A stretch of DNA of 49,284 nucleotides from Solibacillus faecavium (GCF_014836905.1 NZ_JACSPZ010000001.1:656991-706274); one strand, 5' to 3'; counted from the first letter of the stretch, positions 7,396 through 16,843 are shown. A program made the numbers and translations. The notes: generated by a model from the letters alone, not told the origin.

Positions 7396-9402
7396 CTATT
7401 TCGTATAATACTCGACAATGCCATTATAAATAGATTGAGCAAAAATTTCGATGTAGTCATCAGATACTAATTTATTGTAATCTTCACTATTTGTTAAGAA
7501 ACCGAGCTCTACTAATACAGCGGGCATAACTTGTCCTTTAATAACGACATAATCGGCACGCTTCACACCGCGATTATACATTTTAGCATTTTTGACAATT
7601 TCATTATTAATAGCTGTTGCTAATGCAAAATCTTCTTTTTCATTTGCATTAGACGTCACACTGTAAAATGTTTCTGTCCCTTTTGCCGTTTCTTTTGAAG
7701 CTGCATTTGCATGTAGACTGATGAAAATCTCACCGTTTTCATTTTTCGCATATTTAACACGCTCTTCCAAGCTCGGGAACGTATCACCTATACGAGTCAT
7801 TTTTACCGTTGCACCGTCTTTTTCAAGCTTTTGCTTAACTAAGTTGGCAACTTTTAAAACGATTTCCTTTTCACGTGCATTCTTTTTAACTGCTCCAGGG
7901 TCTTTTCCGCCATGTCCAGGGTCAAGCACGATAATGCGATCCTTCACAGCCGTACCCGTTTGGTTAAGTAGCTGTAAATATGTTTTATTAATATAACCAT
8001 TAATACCGTTATACGTTATTTCAGCCCAATTTCCTGATAATGAATGTACTTCCACAAGTGTGCCTCGTTTAATTTGACCAAGCGAACGAGATGTACCTAA
8101 CGCTGACTCCCGAATATGTAATGCATCAACTGTCGCTTTGCCAATTGTATTCGTTAATAGCTGTTGTGGAGGTGTCAGTGGCTTTTCCGGCTGACTATTT
8201 TCTGCTCCACCTTCAGCAGGTGGTTCAGGCGTATTTTGTTCCTCTTCCACTACTGTAGTTGGAGGTTCCACTGTCGGATTGTCTTCTACTACAGGTGGTG
8301 TCACCACTTCTTCTACCGGCAAAGTATCCTGTGTTTGTGAAATGCGGACATAACCTGGTAATCCATTGACTAATGTGACATACCAATTGCCTACTGTGCC
8401 ATAAACGGCAATTACTTCTTTATCTGCTATTGAACTTACAATATCTGAACTAACATCACGCTTTTGGTAGACTTGAATATCATTTAGTGCGTAAACATTT
8501 TTTTGCACTTTATTTATTAGCTGTCCTGATTCATCAGTAAAATCAACATAATCTTTATAAACATAGGCATAACGCCCCTCATATGAAACTTTCAGCCAAC
8601 CATCCTGTTGTACTTCAAAAACTTTAAATGGTGTGCCTGTGTTTACTTTTGTTAAAACGTTTGAGGCATTTGCAGTAGAAGCGGATAATCGTACATTCAG
8701 ATTATCAACCTTAGCTTTAGCAGAAGCAATTGCAGCCGAAGCATCAGGTACGCTAACTCCTTGAACAGGCAAAGGTAAACGATACTGCTCTGACGATGCG
8801 CGCGCGATAAATGATGCAAACTGCGAACGTTTTACTGAATCTTTAGGATTATACTTTTCTGCGTCCACTGTAATTCCATTAAAGTAAATAGCCGCTATAT
8901 ATGGATAATAGCTGTATGTCGGACTAATATCTTTAAATGGCACTTCCAGCTTACCTGTTTCGTTAGTATTTAAGTTAAAGGCAATCGCTAAAACTTTACT
9001 CATTTCTTCACGTGTTAAAGGTGTATTCGGTGCAAATTTCCCTTTTGATTGCTCTGAGAAAAATCCTAATTTTACTGCACTTTCTACATATCCTGAAAGC
9101 TCCGTTCCTATTGTCACATCAGAAAACGAAGAATTTTGTACAGTTAGTGGTTTGTTCTTCGTTGCAACAACGACCATTTTTGCCGCTTGTCCACGCGTTA
9201 CATGTGCATTTGGCTTGTACAGTGTTTTCCCATTTTCAGTGTACCCCTTGATGACACCTGCATTTACTAAATAAGAAATCTCTCCGTATGCCCCGTTTGT
9301 AGAAGGGACATCGGCAAAGCTTGTGCTGGCATTTGCCATATTTAATGGGAACATTGACATGAAGATGATTGTCACCGTCATGATGAAACTGCGCATAGAC
9401 AA
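7396..9402 (-). CDS. SLH-anchored N-acetylmuramoyl-L-alanine amidase (Amidase_3) with three SH3 domains
   Basis: A 668-aa exported autolysin that cleaves the MurNAc-L-Ala amide bond of peptidoglycan. In order: a signal peptide to about residue 26 (NMANAS); three SLH repeats (about 28-205; VTRGQA, LTREEM, VKRSQF); an SH3-like domain (about 233-290), a second (about 300-355), a Pro/Glu/Thr/Val-rich linker (about 360-412), a third SH3 (about 420-485); and Amidase_3 (490-668). The zinc and catalytic residues are visible: His497 (DPGHGG), Glu511, His564 (SLHANA) and Glu632 (VELGFLTN). TTG at 9402 is preferred because GGGAGGA lies 8 nt upstream; the ATG two codons later would be too far from it. 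Confidence 0.92.
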   Translation of the reverse strand: MSMRSFIMTVTIIFMSMFPLNMANASTSFADVPSTNGAYGEISYLVNAGVIKGYTENGKTLYKPNAHVTRGQAAKMVVVATKNKPLTVQNSSFSDVTIGTELSGYVESAVKLGFFSEQSKGKFAPNTPLTREEMSKVLAIAFNLNTNETGKLEVPFKDISPTYSYYPYIAAIYFNGITVDAEKYNPKDSVKRSQFASFIARASSEQYRLPLPVQGVSVPDASAAIASAKAKVDNLNVRLSASTANASNVLTKVNTGTPFKVFEVQQDGWLKVSYEGRYAYVYKDYVDFTDESGQLINKVQKNVYALNDIQVYQKRDVSSDIVSSIADKEVIAVYGTVGNWYVTLVNGLPGYVRISQTQDTLPVEEVVTPPVVEDNPTVEPPTTVVEEEQNTPEPPAEGGAENSQPEKPLTPPQQLLTNTIGKATVDALHIRESALGTSRSLGQIKRGTLVEVHSLSGNWAEITYNGINGYINKTYLQLLNQTGTAVKDRIIVLDPGHGGKDPGAVKKNAREKEIVLKVANLVKQKLEKDGATVKMTRIGDTFPSLEERVKYAKNENGEIFISLHANAASKETAKGTETFYSVTSNANEKEDFALATAINNEIVKNAKMYNRGVKRADYVVIKGQVMPAVLVELGFLTNSEDYNKLVSDDYIEIFAQSIYNGIVEYYTK

Positions 9403-9525
9403 TGTATAAATCCTCCCTTCTATTAGATAATTATCATTTTACCAAATAATTCATAAAATTAATATGCAGTAAAGTTAGTAAATTGATATTTTTCTATTTT
9501 ATAGGAATTAATTAGAGGTGAGTAC

Positions 9526-9768
9526 TTCTACTTTGGAATGAGAGGTTCTACATTTCGAGTGGATGGGTATACTTTCTAATCAAATTTTCTACTTTAGTCA
9601 AAATAGTCTTTCTACTCGAGAAGTTCTAATAAAGTACACGCCTTCTATTTTTGTCGCAAACTGTTCCACATTAGCAACAAAAAATTCTACTTACACAGCG
9701 TCCTGTTCTACTTTGCTTGCGCATGCTTCCACTTTTCCCATCAAACATTCTACTTCCCACACAATAAA
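9526..9768. repeat. 21-bp-phased TTCTACTTT array (class A), largest copy
   Basis: The word TTCTACTTT (variants TTCCAC, TTCTAT, GTATAC) starts at 9526, 9546, 9567, 9587, 9610, 9624, 9643, 9664, 9685, 9706, 9727 and 9748. The last six copies are at exactly 21-bp steps. About 9 nt are conserved and the 12 nt between copies are unrelated. Because 21 is a multiple of three, a spurious open frame with repeated Ser-Thr runs through it; it has no ribosome site. The array lies between the terminator of the NlpC/P60 gene and the start of the amidase gene. Confidence 0.85.
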
Positions 9769-9800
9769 AAGGAAGCACAAACAGTTTCTGTTTGTGCTTC
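9764..9800 (-). terminator. Intrinsic terminator of the NlpC/P60-SLH gene
   Basis: GAAGCACAAACAG (9772-9784) and CTGTTTGTGCTTC (9788-9800) form a perfect 13-bp stem with a 3-nt loop. The minus-strand T run corresponds to the A run at 9764-9770. Confidence 0.9.
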
Positions 9801-9870
9801 TCATAAGTAGTACTTCCCTGCAAGTTATATCTATTGATATATGTAGAAGTTACTGAATCTTATTATTTAA

Positions 9871-10809
9871 TTATTGTAAACGGTTAATGAAAGCCGTTAA
9901 ATGTTTAAGCATTACATTGTCGTTCGTACCGAAAGTGCCATCACCTTTACCATTTGTGATGCCGTTTGATGCTAAAATCGAAATGTCGTTATGTGCCCAA
10001 TGTGATGCTGGGACATCTGTAAACTTTAAATTGTCTGATGCCATTTTTAGATCAAATGCTTTTACTAATACTTTTGCCATTTGAGCACGTGTTAATGGTG
10101 AACCTGCATTGAATTTGCCGTTTTCGTCACCTGTGAAAATGCCTAGTTTATAAAGTGCTGTTGCTGCACCTGCATATTTTGAAGATGATTTAATATCCGT
10201 AAACGGTGAATTTGTATCAGATGTATCTAAACCTAAAGTTTCTGCCAATTGAATCGCTACTTCACCACGTGAAGCATAAACAGTGAAATCGATTGCTGAG
10301 TTCTTTACTTCCTCTTTTTCAATTGAAGATGCTGCTGCAACTACTTTTTCACTTTCGCCAAAGCTTGCTACACGTTTAGCGCCTACATATCTTTTCGCCC
10401 AATAAGAAGAAGTTATATTAGCTTCTGTTACGCCTGTGCTTGTACCAGCATGGATAAATTTGTTACCGCCTAATGAAATACCTACGTGAGATACTCCGCC
10501 GCTAGTATTGAAAAATACTAAATCGCCTGGTTGTAAATCTGATTTTGAAACGGCTTTCCCTTGTTTATATTGAGCAGCTGCTGTACGGCTTAAATCATAT
10601 CCTAATTGACTGAACACTAATTTAGTGAAACCAGAACAATCTAACCCACGAGCTGTAGTCCCTCCATAAACGTATGGTACACCGATATATTTAGAAGCTG
10701 TTGCTGTTAATTCTGAAGCTGATGATGCTTGTGCTGTATTTGTACCCGTCCCTACACCTGAAAAAATCATGAAAGTTGCAAAGATCGGTAATAAAATTTT
10801 CTTTTTCAC
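9871..10809 (-). CDS. NlpC/P60 endopeptidase with C-terminal SLH repeats
   Basis: A 312-aa exported cysteine peptidase, by family a D,L-endopeptidase that cuts peptidoglycan stem peptides. The signal peptide (MKKKILLPIFATF, cut near AQAS) leads into an NlpC/P60 domain (about 30-155) with the triad Cys58 (LDCSGF), His108 (SHVGI) and His120 (FIHAG). The SLH region (about 178-312) has two full repeats (LTRAQM; the last with MLKHLT) and a shortened first one that keeps only its second half (ASRGEVAIQLAETLGL). I place the start at GTG 10809, behind GAAGGGAG; a TTG at 10830 lies on top of that site. SLH modules at the C-terminus are shared with the 262-2532 glycosidase, while most other proteins here carry them at the N-terminus. 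Confidence 0.88.
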   Translation of the reverse strand: MKKKILLPIFATFMIFSGVGTGTNTAQASSASELTATASKYIGVPYVYGGTTARGLDCSGFTKLVFSQLGYDLSRTAAAQYKQGKAVSKSDLQPGDLVFFNTSGGVSHVGISLGGNKFIHAGTSTGVTEANITSSYWAKRYVGAKRVASFGESEKVVAAASSIEKEEVKNSAIDFTVYASRGEVAIQLAETLGLDTSDTNSPFTDIKSSSKYAGAATALYKLGIFTGDENGKFNAGSPLTRAQMAKVLVKAFDLKMASDNLKFTDVPASHWAHNDISILASNGITNGKGDGTFGTNDNVMLKHLTAFINRLQ

Positions 10810-10975
10810 TTGAATTGAAACTCCCTTCAAATAGGCCTCAAATACTATATTCGAGGTATAACATAACAGAAAACTTGTTTGTTCATGTTTATTTAACCTA
10901 TTAACAGGGTAACATATAATGTTGTGATGTTATTTTTCACTTGTGTAACAGTTATAGTATTTTTAATATAAAAAC

Positions 10976-11020
10976 AAAAAACACGGAATCCCTGCGTTTA
11001 AGCGGGGATTCCGTGTTTTA
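10976..11020 (-). terminator. Intrinsic terminator of the SLH-CAP gene at 11092
   Basis: AAAACACGGAATCCC (left arm, ending 10992) pairs perfectly with GGGATTCCGTGTTTT (11005-11019). The A-rich left flank gives the minus-strand U run. It could also work on the plus strand, but no plus-strand gene ends here. Confidence 0.88.
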
Positions 11021-11091
11021 AATAGAAATTAACTTATCATTAAACTCTCGTTGTAATATTACTGTAATGTAGAACACTAGAATTTACCATA

Positions 11092-12153
11092 TTATTTACT
11101 AGAAAAATGCTGAACTACATAATATTTACCATTTTTATCTTTTTCAATACCGATTCCCATATGAGTATACGTACTTTTTAAAATATTTTCCCGATGTTTC
11201 GGTGAAGCCATCCATGCAGCAACGGTCGTTTCAGGTGTTTTGAAATTACGGGCTATATTTTCACCATAGCTTGTATATTCATAGTCAAACAATGTTGCCA
11301 AATCCCATGGATTCCCGTAAAACTTTGAATAATGTTCGAAGTAGTTACGTTTTACCATGTCCTTTGCCTTTATAATGGCAAGTTGTGTCAACTTCAAATC
11401 TTGATTGACTGCTGAATATCCCTCATTTTTACGTTCCTTATTAACTAAATCCAGTATTTTCTTCTCCCATTGCTTATGGTGATTAACTGTATCGATATAG
11501 TCTTTCTGTAAAAGGTCATAAACTATTTCTAAGTTTTGGACCTTTTGTCTAAATTCCATACCGCGCTTTGTTAATGCAGCTACATGTGCGCGGGTTACAA
11601 ATTCATTTGGCTCAAATTTGGTAGCTGTCTTCCCCTTTACAATCTCTACATCCGCCAATGATTCAATATAGTCCTTTGCCCAATAGCCTTTAGGTAAATC
11701 TTTGAATTTCGTTTTATTTTTTGAATCAACTTCAACTGCATAGGCAAGGGCAATCATTTTTGAAATATGTGCGCGCTTTAACGGTTCTTCAGGATTAAAT
11801 TTGCTTTCATTTTGAATGATCCCTAATTCGGCCAATTTAGTAATTTCCTTATAATATAAATGATTGCTTGGTACGTCGCTAAAGTTTGGGACAAAATCAG
11901 TTGTCAAATCTATCCCCATAGTTCGCGCTATTATACTAGCCGCTTCTGCACGAGTGGTCATACTATTCGGCTTGAAGGTGCCATCTGCAAATCCTTCCAT
12001 AAAGCCTTTTCCTGCTAGTTCATAAATTATCGGTGCTGCCCAATAACTACTTTTTACATCAGTAAATTTTGGAGCCGTTTGTGCATAAGACGTTGGAGTT
12101 TGCATTTGAAATAGACAAGCAATAATAAACCCCGTTGCTAAAAATCGTTTCAA
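11092..12153 (-). CDS. SLH protein with CAP (SCP/PR1, YkwD-type) domain
   Basis: A 353-aa exported protein. The signal peptide (MKRFLATGFIIACLF, cut near SYA) is followed by three SLH repeats (about 28-200; TTRAEA, LKRAHI, VTRAHV), a Lys-rich helical linker and a CAP domain (about 228-353). The CAP part shows the usual pattern: LVNKERKNEGYSAV, YFEHYS, YGENIAR, AAWMASPKHRENIL and a terminal HFSSK strand. Bacterial CAP proteins of the YkwD type are extracytoplasmic and of unsettled activity. TTG at 12153 has AGGGGG 9-10 nt upstream. The plus-strand gene at 34520 has the same two modules but adds an extra middle domain. Confidence 0.88.
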   Translation of the reverse strand: MKRFLATGFIIACLFQMQTPTSYAQTAPKFTDVKSSYWAAPIIYELAGKGFMEGFADGTFKPNSMTTRAEAASIIARTMGIDLTTDFVPNFSDVPSNHLYYKEITKLAELGIIQNESKFNPEEPLKRAHISKMIALAYAVEVDSKNKTKFKDLPKGYWAKDYIESLADVEIVKGKTATKFEPNEFVTRAHVAALTKRGMEFRQKVQNLEIVYDLLQKDYIDTVNHHKQWEKKILDLVNKERKNEGYSAVNQDLKLTQLAIIKAKDMVKRNYFEHYSKFYGNPWDLATLFDYEYTSYGENIARNFKTPETTVAAWMASPKHRENILKSTYTHMGIGIEKDKNGKYYVVQHFSSK

Positions 12154-12271
12154 CCCAAAAAAGCCCCCTTAATCTGTCATTTCTTACTATTATACTATGA
12201 TAAATTTGCAAGCTTCACAATTATTCGCACTGCCATTATCTTTTACTTTCTTACTTTTCTTCCTTAAAGAA

Positions 12272-12309
12272 CAAAAAAATATACCTTTTACGAATAACGC
12301 AAAAGGTAT
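12272..12309 (-). terminator. Intrinsic terminator of the helical-repeat protein gene
   Basis: TACCTTTT (12282-12289) pairs with AAAAGGTA (12301-12308). The A7 run at 12273-12279 on + gives the minus-strand U tract. It lies about 75 bp past the stop codon. Confidence 0.75.
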
Positions 12310-12382
12310 TGTAACACTTTTTTATATTATCAATTTTTCAAAAGATTACAAGTAAAAAATTCCATCTATTAAGCTAATTCTC

Positions 12383-15300
12383 TTACAGTCCTAAATCAAA
12401 AATAGCCGCCTGTAGTTTGTTGTAATTTTTCACTAATGCTTTTTGATTTACTGTTAAGCGTTCGTAAGCTGTTTTTGCTGATTTTGCTCTTGAAGCATAT
12501 GTTCTTAACGTTGAATCCAAATCATCTATTTGCTTTATGACACGTTGTGCTGCCTTTAAATCTCTTTCAGCTTGCTGCAGATCCGAATAGTTTAATACTT
12601 GACGCTTCGATCCAGAAGGAAGAGCTTTATATGCAGCCAATGCTTCCGTTACATCTGTTTCGAAGTTACTTGATGTTGAATTTAATGACGCAATAATTGT
12701 CGTCACTTTTTGTACTTCAGTCATATCAAGTACGGCCTGCTGTAATTTATAGTAATTTGTAACTTTTAGTTTTTCTTCTTCCGATAATCGGTCATACGCC
12801 AGCTTTGCCGCTTCCATATTTCCTTGGAAGTACTTATCATTCGGCTTCAAGCCTGCAATTAATGTGTATACGTGAATGACATTAGATAAATTTGAATACT
12901 GGTCCATGTTAGTAACGTATTGCTTTTGTTTGTCATCCAATTTTTTTAAAGCATTATTAACCGTGTTGAATTGACGGCTTAAATCATTTCTTGGATTGCT
13001 TAAACCATCAATTGCCTTAATTGCCGCTTCAATCGGCTTAATATACTTCTCTTGCTCTTTTAGTTCGGATTCTAGAGTAACACCTTTTTTGTTTGCAGAA
13101 TTTAACGATTTAAAGGCTTCGCGCGCTTCTTTTATTTTCGAAATAAATTCATTTGGTGGTACTGTATTCAAAGCTCGAATCATCGCATCTACTTTAGCGC
13201 CACCTTCTACATTTAGTTCATGCTCCTGCAATGTCGCTAAATTTGATATTTTTGCCACTAAGTTCGCTGGCAATGCATTAAATAAAGCTCTTGCCGCTTG
13301 TGTTTCCTCAACAAATGTTTTGCTTGACGGTTTAATCGAGTTAATCGCATTCATTACTTTAAATATTGAAGTGAAATCGCCTAAAAACTGCTCTGTATTT
13401 AATAACAATGCACGCTCAGATATCGACAATTTTTCATAAGCTTTACCAGCCGCATTATATTTTGATATAAAGGTACGCGCATTAGATGGGTCTAAAGCTA
13501 AAATATCTGAATCCAATTTTAAAACAGGCTTCACTGCACGTTCGCGAGTTGTTAAATCTTTATAGTTCATAACGAGCTTTTGATCTGATTTTGATAAACT
13601 GTCATAACCATTGCGCGCATCGATTAACTTTTGAATATAGTTTTCTGCTGTTGGAATTGCGATATCGATTAAAGCCATTACTTCTTTTGCATTTGAAACA
13701 CCCAATTCAGCTGTCGCAAGTTTTGTTATATTGTGTACTAACTCTTGCTCTGTTGGTGACAATAAAGCATATTCTGCGCGTATCGCGGCTACATCTATTT
13801 CATATGTTTTAGAGCCTACACGTAATTTTTCAATACGGTCAATTAAGTTTGCTGCTTTTAAAATATTTTTCAGCTTTGAATCATAGTTAAATACATCTCT
13901 CTTTTGCTTGTCCGTTAAACGATCATAAGCTTTTTGAGCAGCCGAAACCTTATTTGAGTATGAGCGATCTGTGTGAACAGGAAGTTTATTGATTTGCTCA
14001 ATCACTCGTAAGGACGCTTTATAATCACGCTCTAAGTCTGTTAGCAGCTTTGCATTACTTACATTGCGTTTTGCTGTCGAATCAAGCCCCTTATACAAAG
14101 TAGATACTTCTGCTAAATCTGTTATAAATCCTTCCCCAGACTTCGTTTGTAAAGCATCAATTCTTTGCTCAATTGTAGAAGCAGATGTGACTACCGCTTG
14201 GAATTCTGTTAGTTTCTGACCATAGTCAGTATGAAGCTTTGTTTTAATGATATCTAAATTCGTTGTTGGATCTGTAGGTACTATATATCCTTTCAATAAT
14301 TCATCGAATTTATTTTTAGCAGTTGATAATTTTTCTTTGAAATCTTTTGCTGTTGGACGGATTGCATCGATTTCTTGCATTAATTTTGCTATTGGTAATA
14401 ACTCTTCTAGTTTTGCATAGTTGTAGACAATCGCTTTCATCGGTGCTGTTAATTTATTGTAAGACGTTTCAACTGTAGTTGTTTTACGAGCAAAGTCTTT
14501 GGCTTTTACATCAATTGCATCGATTGCCTTAATAGTATCTAGGGCAGACTTGTTTGCTCGCTCTAAATCAGTTAATGTTTTTATATTTTTTACTAAGCGT
14601 TTGCCGTTTGATGATAGAGAATTATATGTTTCACGTATTGTAAAAATTTGTTGTAAATCAATAGAAGTCGCATTTTTTAACGTTAGAATATCGGCATCCA
14701 ATTTAACAGCTAATGCTTGCTCATCTTTTAGTGCTTGTAAGTGAGTCTTCAAAAAACCGTGAAGCTTTTCGATATATTTTGCATCATCTAATGGAATTGC
14801 ACTTTTAATTGTATCCCAATCGTTCAATGTATTTTGTGCTGTAAGTAAATCATCCGCATATGTTGCGCTTGTTACTTTTAATTTTGCTACCTGATCAGCA
14901 ATATTAGCAATTGGCATTAACGCTTCGAGACGTGCTCGGTTTGTGATAAGTTTTTGTTCGTTTGTTTCAGGTTTTCCGTGTTCTGCTATAACTTTCGAAT
15001 ATGATGACTCAGCAGAACGTACTTTCGTTACAAAGCTTGTTACACTCGATAACTTCTTCGTATCCGCTAAATTTTTGTCATCCAGATTCAGGAGGATATC
15101 TGTTTTAATACCCTCAATTAATTTTATAACGTTTGCTGCAGTTGAAGAAGATTTTTCCCATGAAGTGAGTAATTCCAATGCTTCTTTTAATACATATTTC
15201 CGCTCGGTTGGAGATAAATCGTTGTAAGCTTTTCTAGCATCAGTGACAGCCGTTGTTGCATTTTCTACTTTTATAGCAGTAATTTTCCCTTCTACTGCTA

Positions 15301-16477
15301 TTGCTTTTTCTATTGACGTTTGCATTTCTATTATTTTATCAGCATTCGTAATAAAATCTTTTTCAACAGTCGAAAGCTCTTCATAAACCTTCACCACGTT
15401 TGGTAAATCCAAGCGTAGTATATCTGAGTTTGCTGCAAGTTTAGATAAACGTGTGATTTCAGTGACTATTTTTAGAGCATTGTTGTAACTCTCCATGTCA
15501 TCATAGTTGGTAACTAACGCTTTTTGGAGTGCAGACAATTTCTCATATTCCGTAACAATCGCAGTTACTTTTGAGTTAAATGTTGTCACAGTTGGAGGAT
15601 TTACTTTAATAGCCTCTATTTTATCTTCTACAGATTTGGCTTTTGTAATATCTAATTCTGCATCCTTAATAAACTGCTCGATTCCTACTGTGTCCTTAAC
15701 TATTTGAATTTTTAAGGTTTCTTTAAACATATCTGTATCCAGTATGTCACCAAATGCTTCTCGTGCAACTTCAACAGCGCTCACATACGTATCCTTTATT
15801 AGAATGTCTGCTTGTGAAGCAATAATTATTGGCGTAATTGATTCCTTGATAAAGGAATCGATCTTTTCTACCTCTTCTTTTTTATCATCTAATTTTTCAA
15901 TCAATTCTCGAGTAACAAATTGTTCAATAAATTTGCCCTCTCCATTACCATCGTAATATTTAAGGGTAGAAAGAAAATCAGTAGAAGTAAGAACAGCTTC
16001 AGAGGCTGCCGTACTTAAATCTGTTGATAATTTATTTAATTTATCCTTTAAATCTTGAAGTTCTACTAAAGCTTGATTTGTATCTGAAACTAAATTCTTG
16101 TTTTTTGTTGTTAATCTGCCTACTAAATTAGATAAAGATACGGCATCTTTTCTAGCCTCTATAAAACCTTCTAAATACTTAATTTTAGTATCAATTAATT
16201 TAACATTAGAATCACCTAAAATAGTTCTTTCGTCATCAGACATCGTATTAAATTTAGTTCTCTCCACTTTAATACCCTGTTCAATCTGTTCAATATTGTC
16301 ACTTGGTAATCCTTCATTTGCTACCTTAAAACTATTTAATAAATCTTCTGCAGTAATAGAAGCTACAACATTAAATGGTGTTGAAGTTTCACTTGCCTGT
16401 ACTTCCCCAGCTTGTGCGACGATTGCCGGTGTGATTAGTAGACCTGCCATTAATCCCATTTTCAAATTTTTTTTCAT
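12383..16477 (-). CDS. Giant secreted helical-repeat protein (1364 aa), function unknown
   Basis: A signal peptide (MKKNLKMGLMAGLLITPAIV, cut near VQAS) leads a protein built almost wholly of about 15 degenerate alpha-helical repeats of 60-75 residues. The repeat reads roughly: I-x-x-L ... F-x-x-x-(V/L)-x-x-A-x-x-A-Y-(D/E)-x-L-(S/T)-x-x-(E/Q)-(K/R)-x-x-V-x-N-Y-x-x-L-x-x-A-E. Clear examples are AYEKLSISERALL, AYDRLTDKQKRDV, AYDRLSEEEKLKV and the closing AYERLTVNQKALV. I see no SLH domain, no LPxTG signal and no C-terminal membrane segment, so anchoring is unexplained. It may bind the S-layer or the wall, or be a stalk- or matrix-forming protein; both ideas are inference. ATG 16477 has GGAAGGGA upstream. 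The first 300 residues repeat least clearly. Confidence 0.8.
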   Translation of the reverse strand: MKKNLKMGLMAGLLITPAIVAQAGEVQASETSTPFNVVASITAEDLLNSFKVANEGLPSDNIEQIEQGIKVERTKFNTMSDDERTILGDSNVKLIDTKIKYLEGFIEARKDAVSLSNLVGRLTTKNKNLVSDTNQALVELQDLKDKLNKLSTDLSTAASEAVLTSTDFLSTLKYYDGNGEGKFIEQFVTRELIEKLDDKKEEVEKIDSFIKESITPIIIASQADILIKDTYVSAVEVAREAFGDILDTDMFKETLKIQIVKDTVGIEQFIKDAELDITKAKSVEDKIEAIKVNPPTVTTFNSKVTAIVTEYEKLSALQKALVTNYDDMESYNNALKIVTEITRLSKLAANSDILRLDLPNVVKVYEELSTVEKDFITNADKIIEMQTSIEKAIAVEGKITAIKVENATTAVTDARKAYNDLSPTERKYVLKEALELLTSWEKSSSTAANVIKLIEGIKTDILLNLDDKNLADTKKLSSVTSFVTKVRSAESSYSKVIAEHGKPETNEQKLITNRARLEALMPIANIADQVAKLKVTSATYADDLLTAQNTLNDWDTIKSAIPLDDAKYIEKLHGFLKTHLQALKDEQALAVKLDADILTLKNATSIDLQQIFTIRETYNSLSSNGKRLVKNIKTLTDLERANKSALDTIKAIDAIDVKAKDFARKTTTVETSYNKLTAPMKAIVYNYAKLEELLPIAKLMQEIDAIRPTAKDFKEKLSTAKNKFDELLKGYIVPTDPTTNLDIIKTKLHTDYGQKLTEFQAVVTSASTIEQRIDALQTKSGEGFITDLAEVSTLYKGLDSTAKRNVSNAKLLTDLERDYKASLRVIEQINKLPVHTDRSYSNKVSAAQKAYDRLTDKQKRDVFNYDSKLKNILKAANLIDRIEKLRVGSKTYEIDVAAIRAEYALLSPTEQELVHNITKLATAELGVSNAKEVMALIDIAIPTAENYIQKLIDARNGYDSLSKSDQKLVMNYKDLTTRERAVKPVLKLDSDILALDPSNARTFISKYNAAGKAYEKLSISERALLLNTEQFLGDFTSIFKVMNAINSIKPSSKTFVEETQAARALFNALPANLVAKISNLATLQEHELNVEGGAKVDAMIRALNTVPPNEFISKIKEAREAFKSLNSANKKGVTLESELKEQEKYIKPIEAAIKAIDGLSNPRNDLSRQFNTVNNALKKLDDKQKQYVTNMDQYSNLSNVIHVYTLIAGLKPNDKYFQGNMEAAKLAYDRLSEEEKLKVTNYYKLQQAVLDMTEVQKVTTIIASLNSTSSNFETDVTEALAAYKALPSGSKRQVLNYSDLQQAERDLKAAQRVIKQIDDLDSTLRTYASRAKSAKTAYERLTVNQKALVKNYNKLQAAIFDLGL

Positions 16478-16629
16478 CGTGTAATCCCTTCCTTTTCAGG
16501 TATTTCTCCGATACTCGTTCATAATCCTAGTATAACTATCGGCAAATTTTCACATTTTTTTAGTTAATATTGATGGAACGAGGGGGTGAGGAAAAGGGTC
16601 TTTTGGTAAGAAATTATAAGATGATATTA

Positions 16630-16808
16630 TATTCGACATTTGGTTTGCTTTATTCGCCAAAGGTACACACTTAATAGTCAACTTGACTTACATATTCGTC
16701 AATCCGGCTTTCTTAATCGCCACTCTGCATGATATAATCGTCAATTTACCATTTAATAGACAAATTTAATTTTTATTCGCCACTTCCTCAAGTATAATCG
16801 CCACTTTT
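16630..16808. repeat. 21-bp-phased TAWTCGCCACTT array (class B), best copy
   Basis: Nine words related to TAWTCG(C/T)CA(A/C) or TAATAG(A/T)CAA occur here. Their core A falls at 16638, 16659, 16680, 16701, 16722, 16743, 16762, 16782 and 16803: five successive steps of exactly 21 bp, then 19, 20 and 21. Spacer sequence differs in every unit. The array starts just past the terminator of the 16883 gene and stops about 150 bp before the start of the helical-repeat gene. It shares period and orientation, but not its word, with the class A arrays. Confidence 0.85.
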
Positions 16809-16843
16809 AGCGAATAACGTCTTCCAGATTTTAATTTATAAAC

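Noticed and set aside
9563-9856. Open frame of 97 codons on the + strand with repeated Ser-Thr
   Set aside because: It is produced by the 21-bp array (21 is divisible by 3), has no ribosome site and runs into the next gene's terminator.
16098-16484. 128-codon + strand frame at the start of the helical-repeat gene
   Set aside because: It lies antisense to a clear signal peptide and coding repeats, without a ribosome site.
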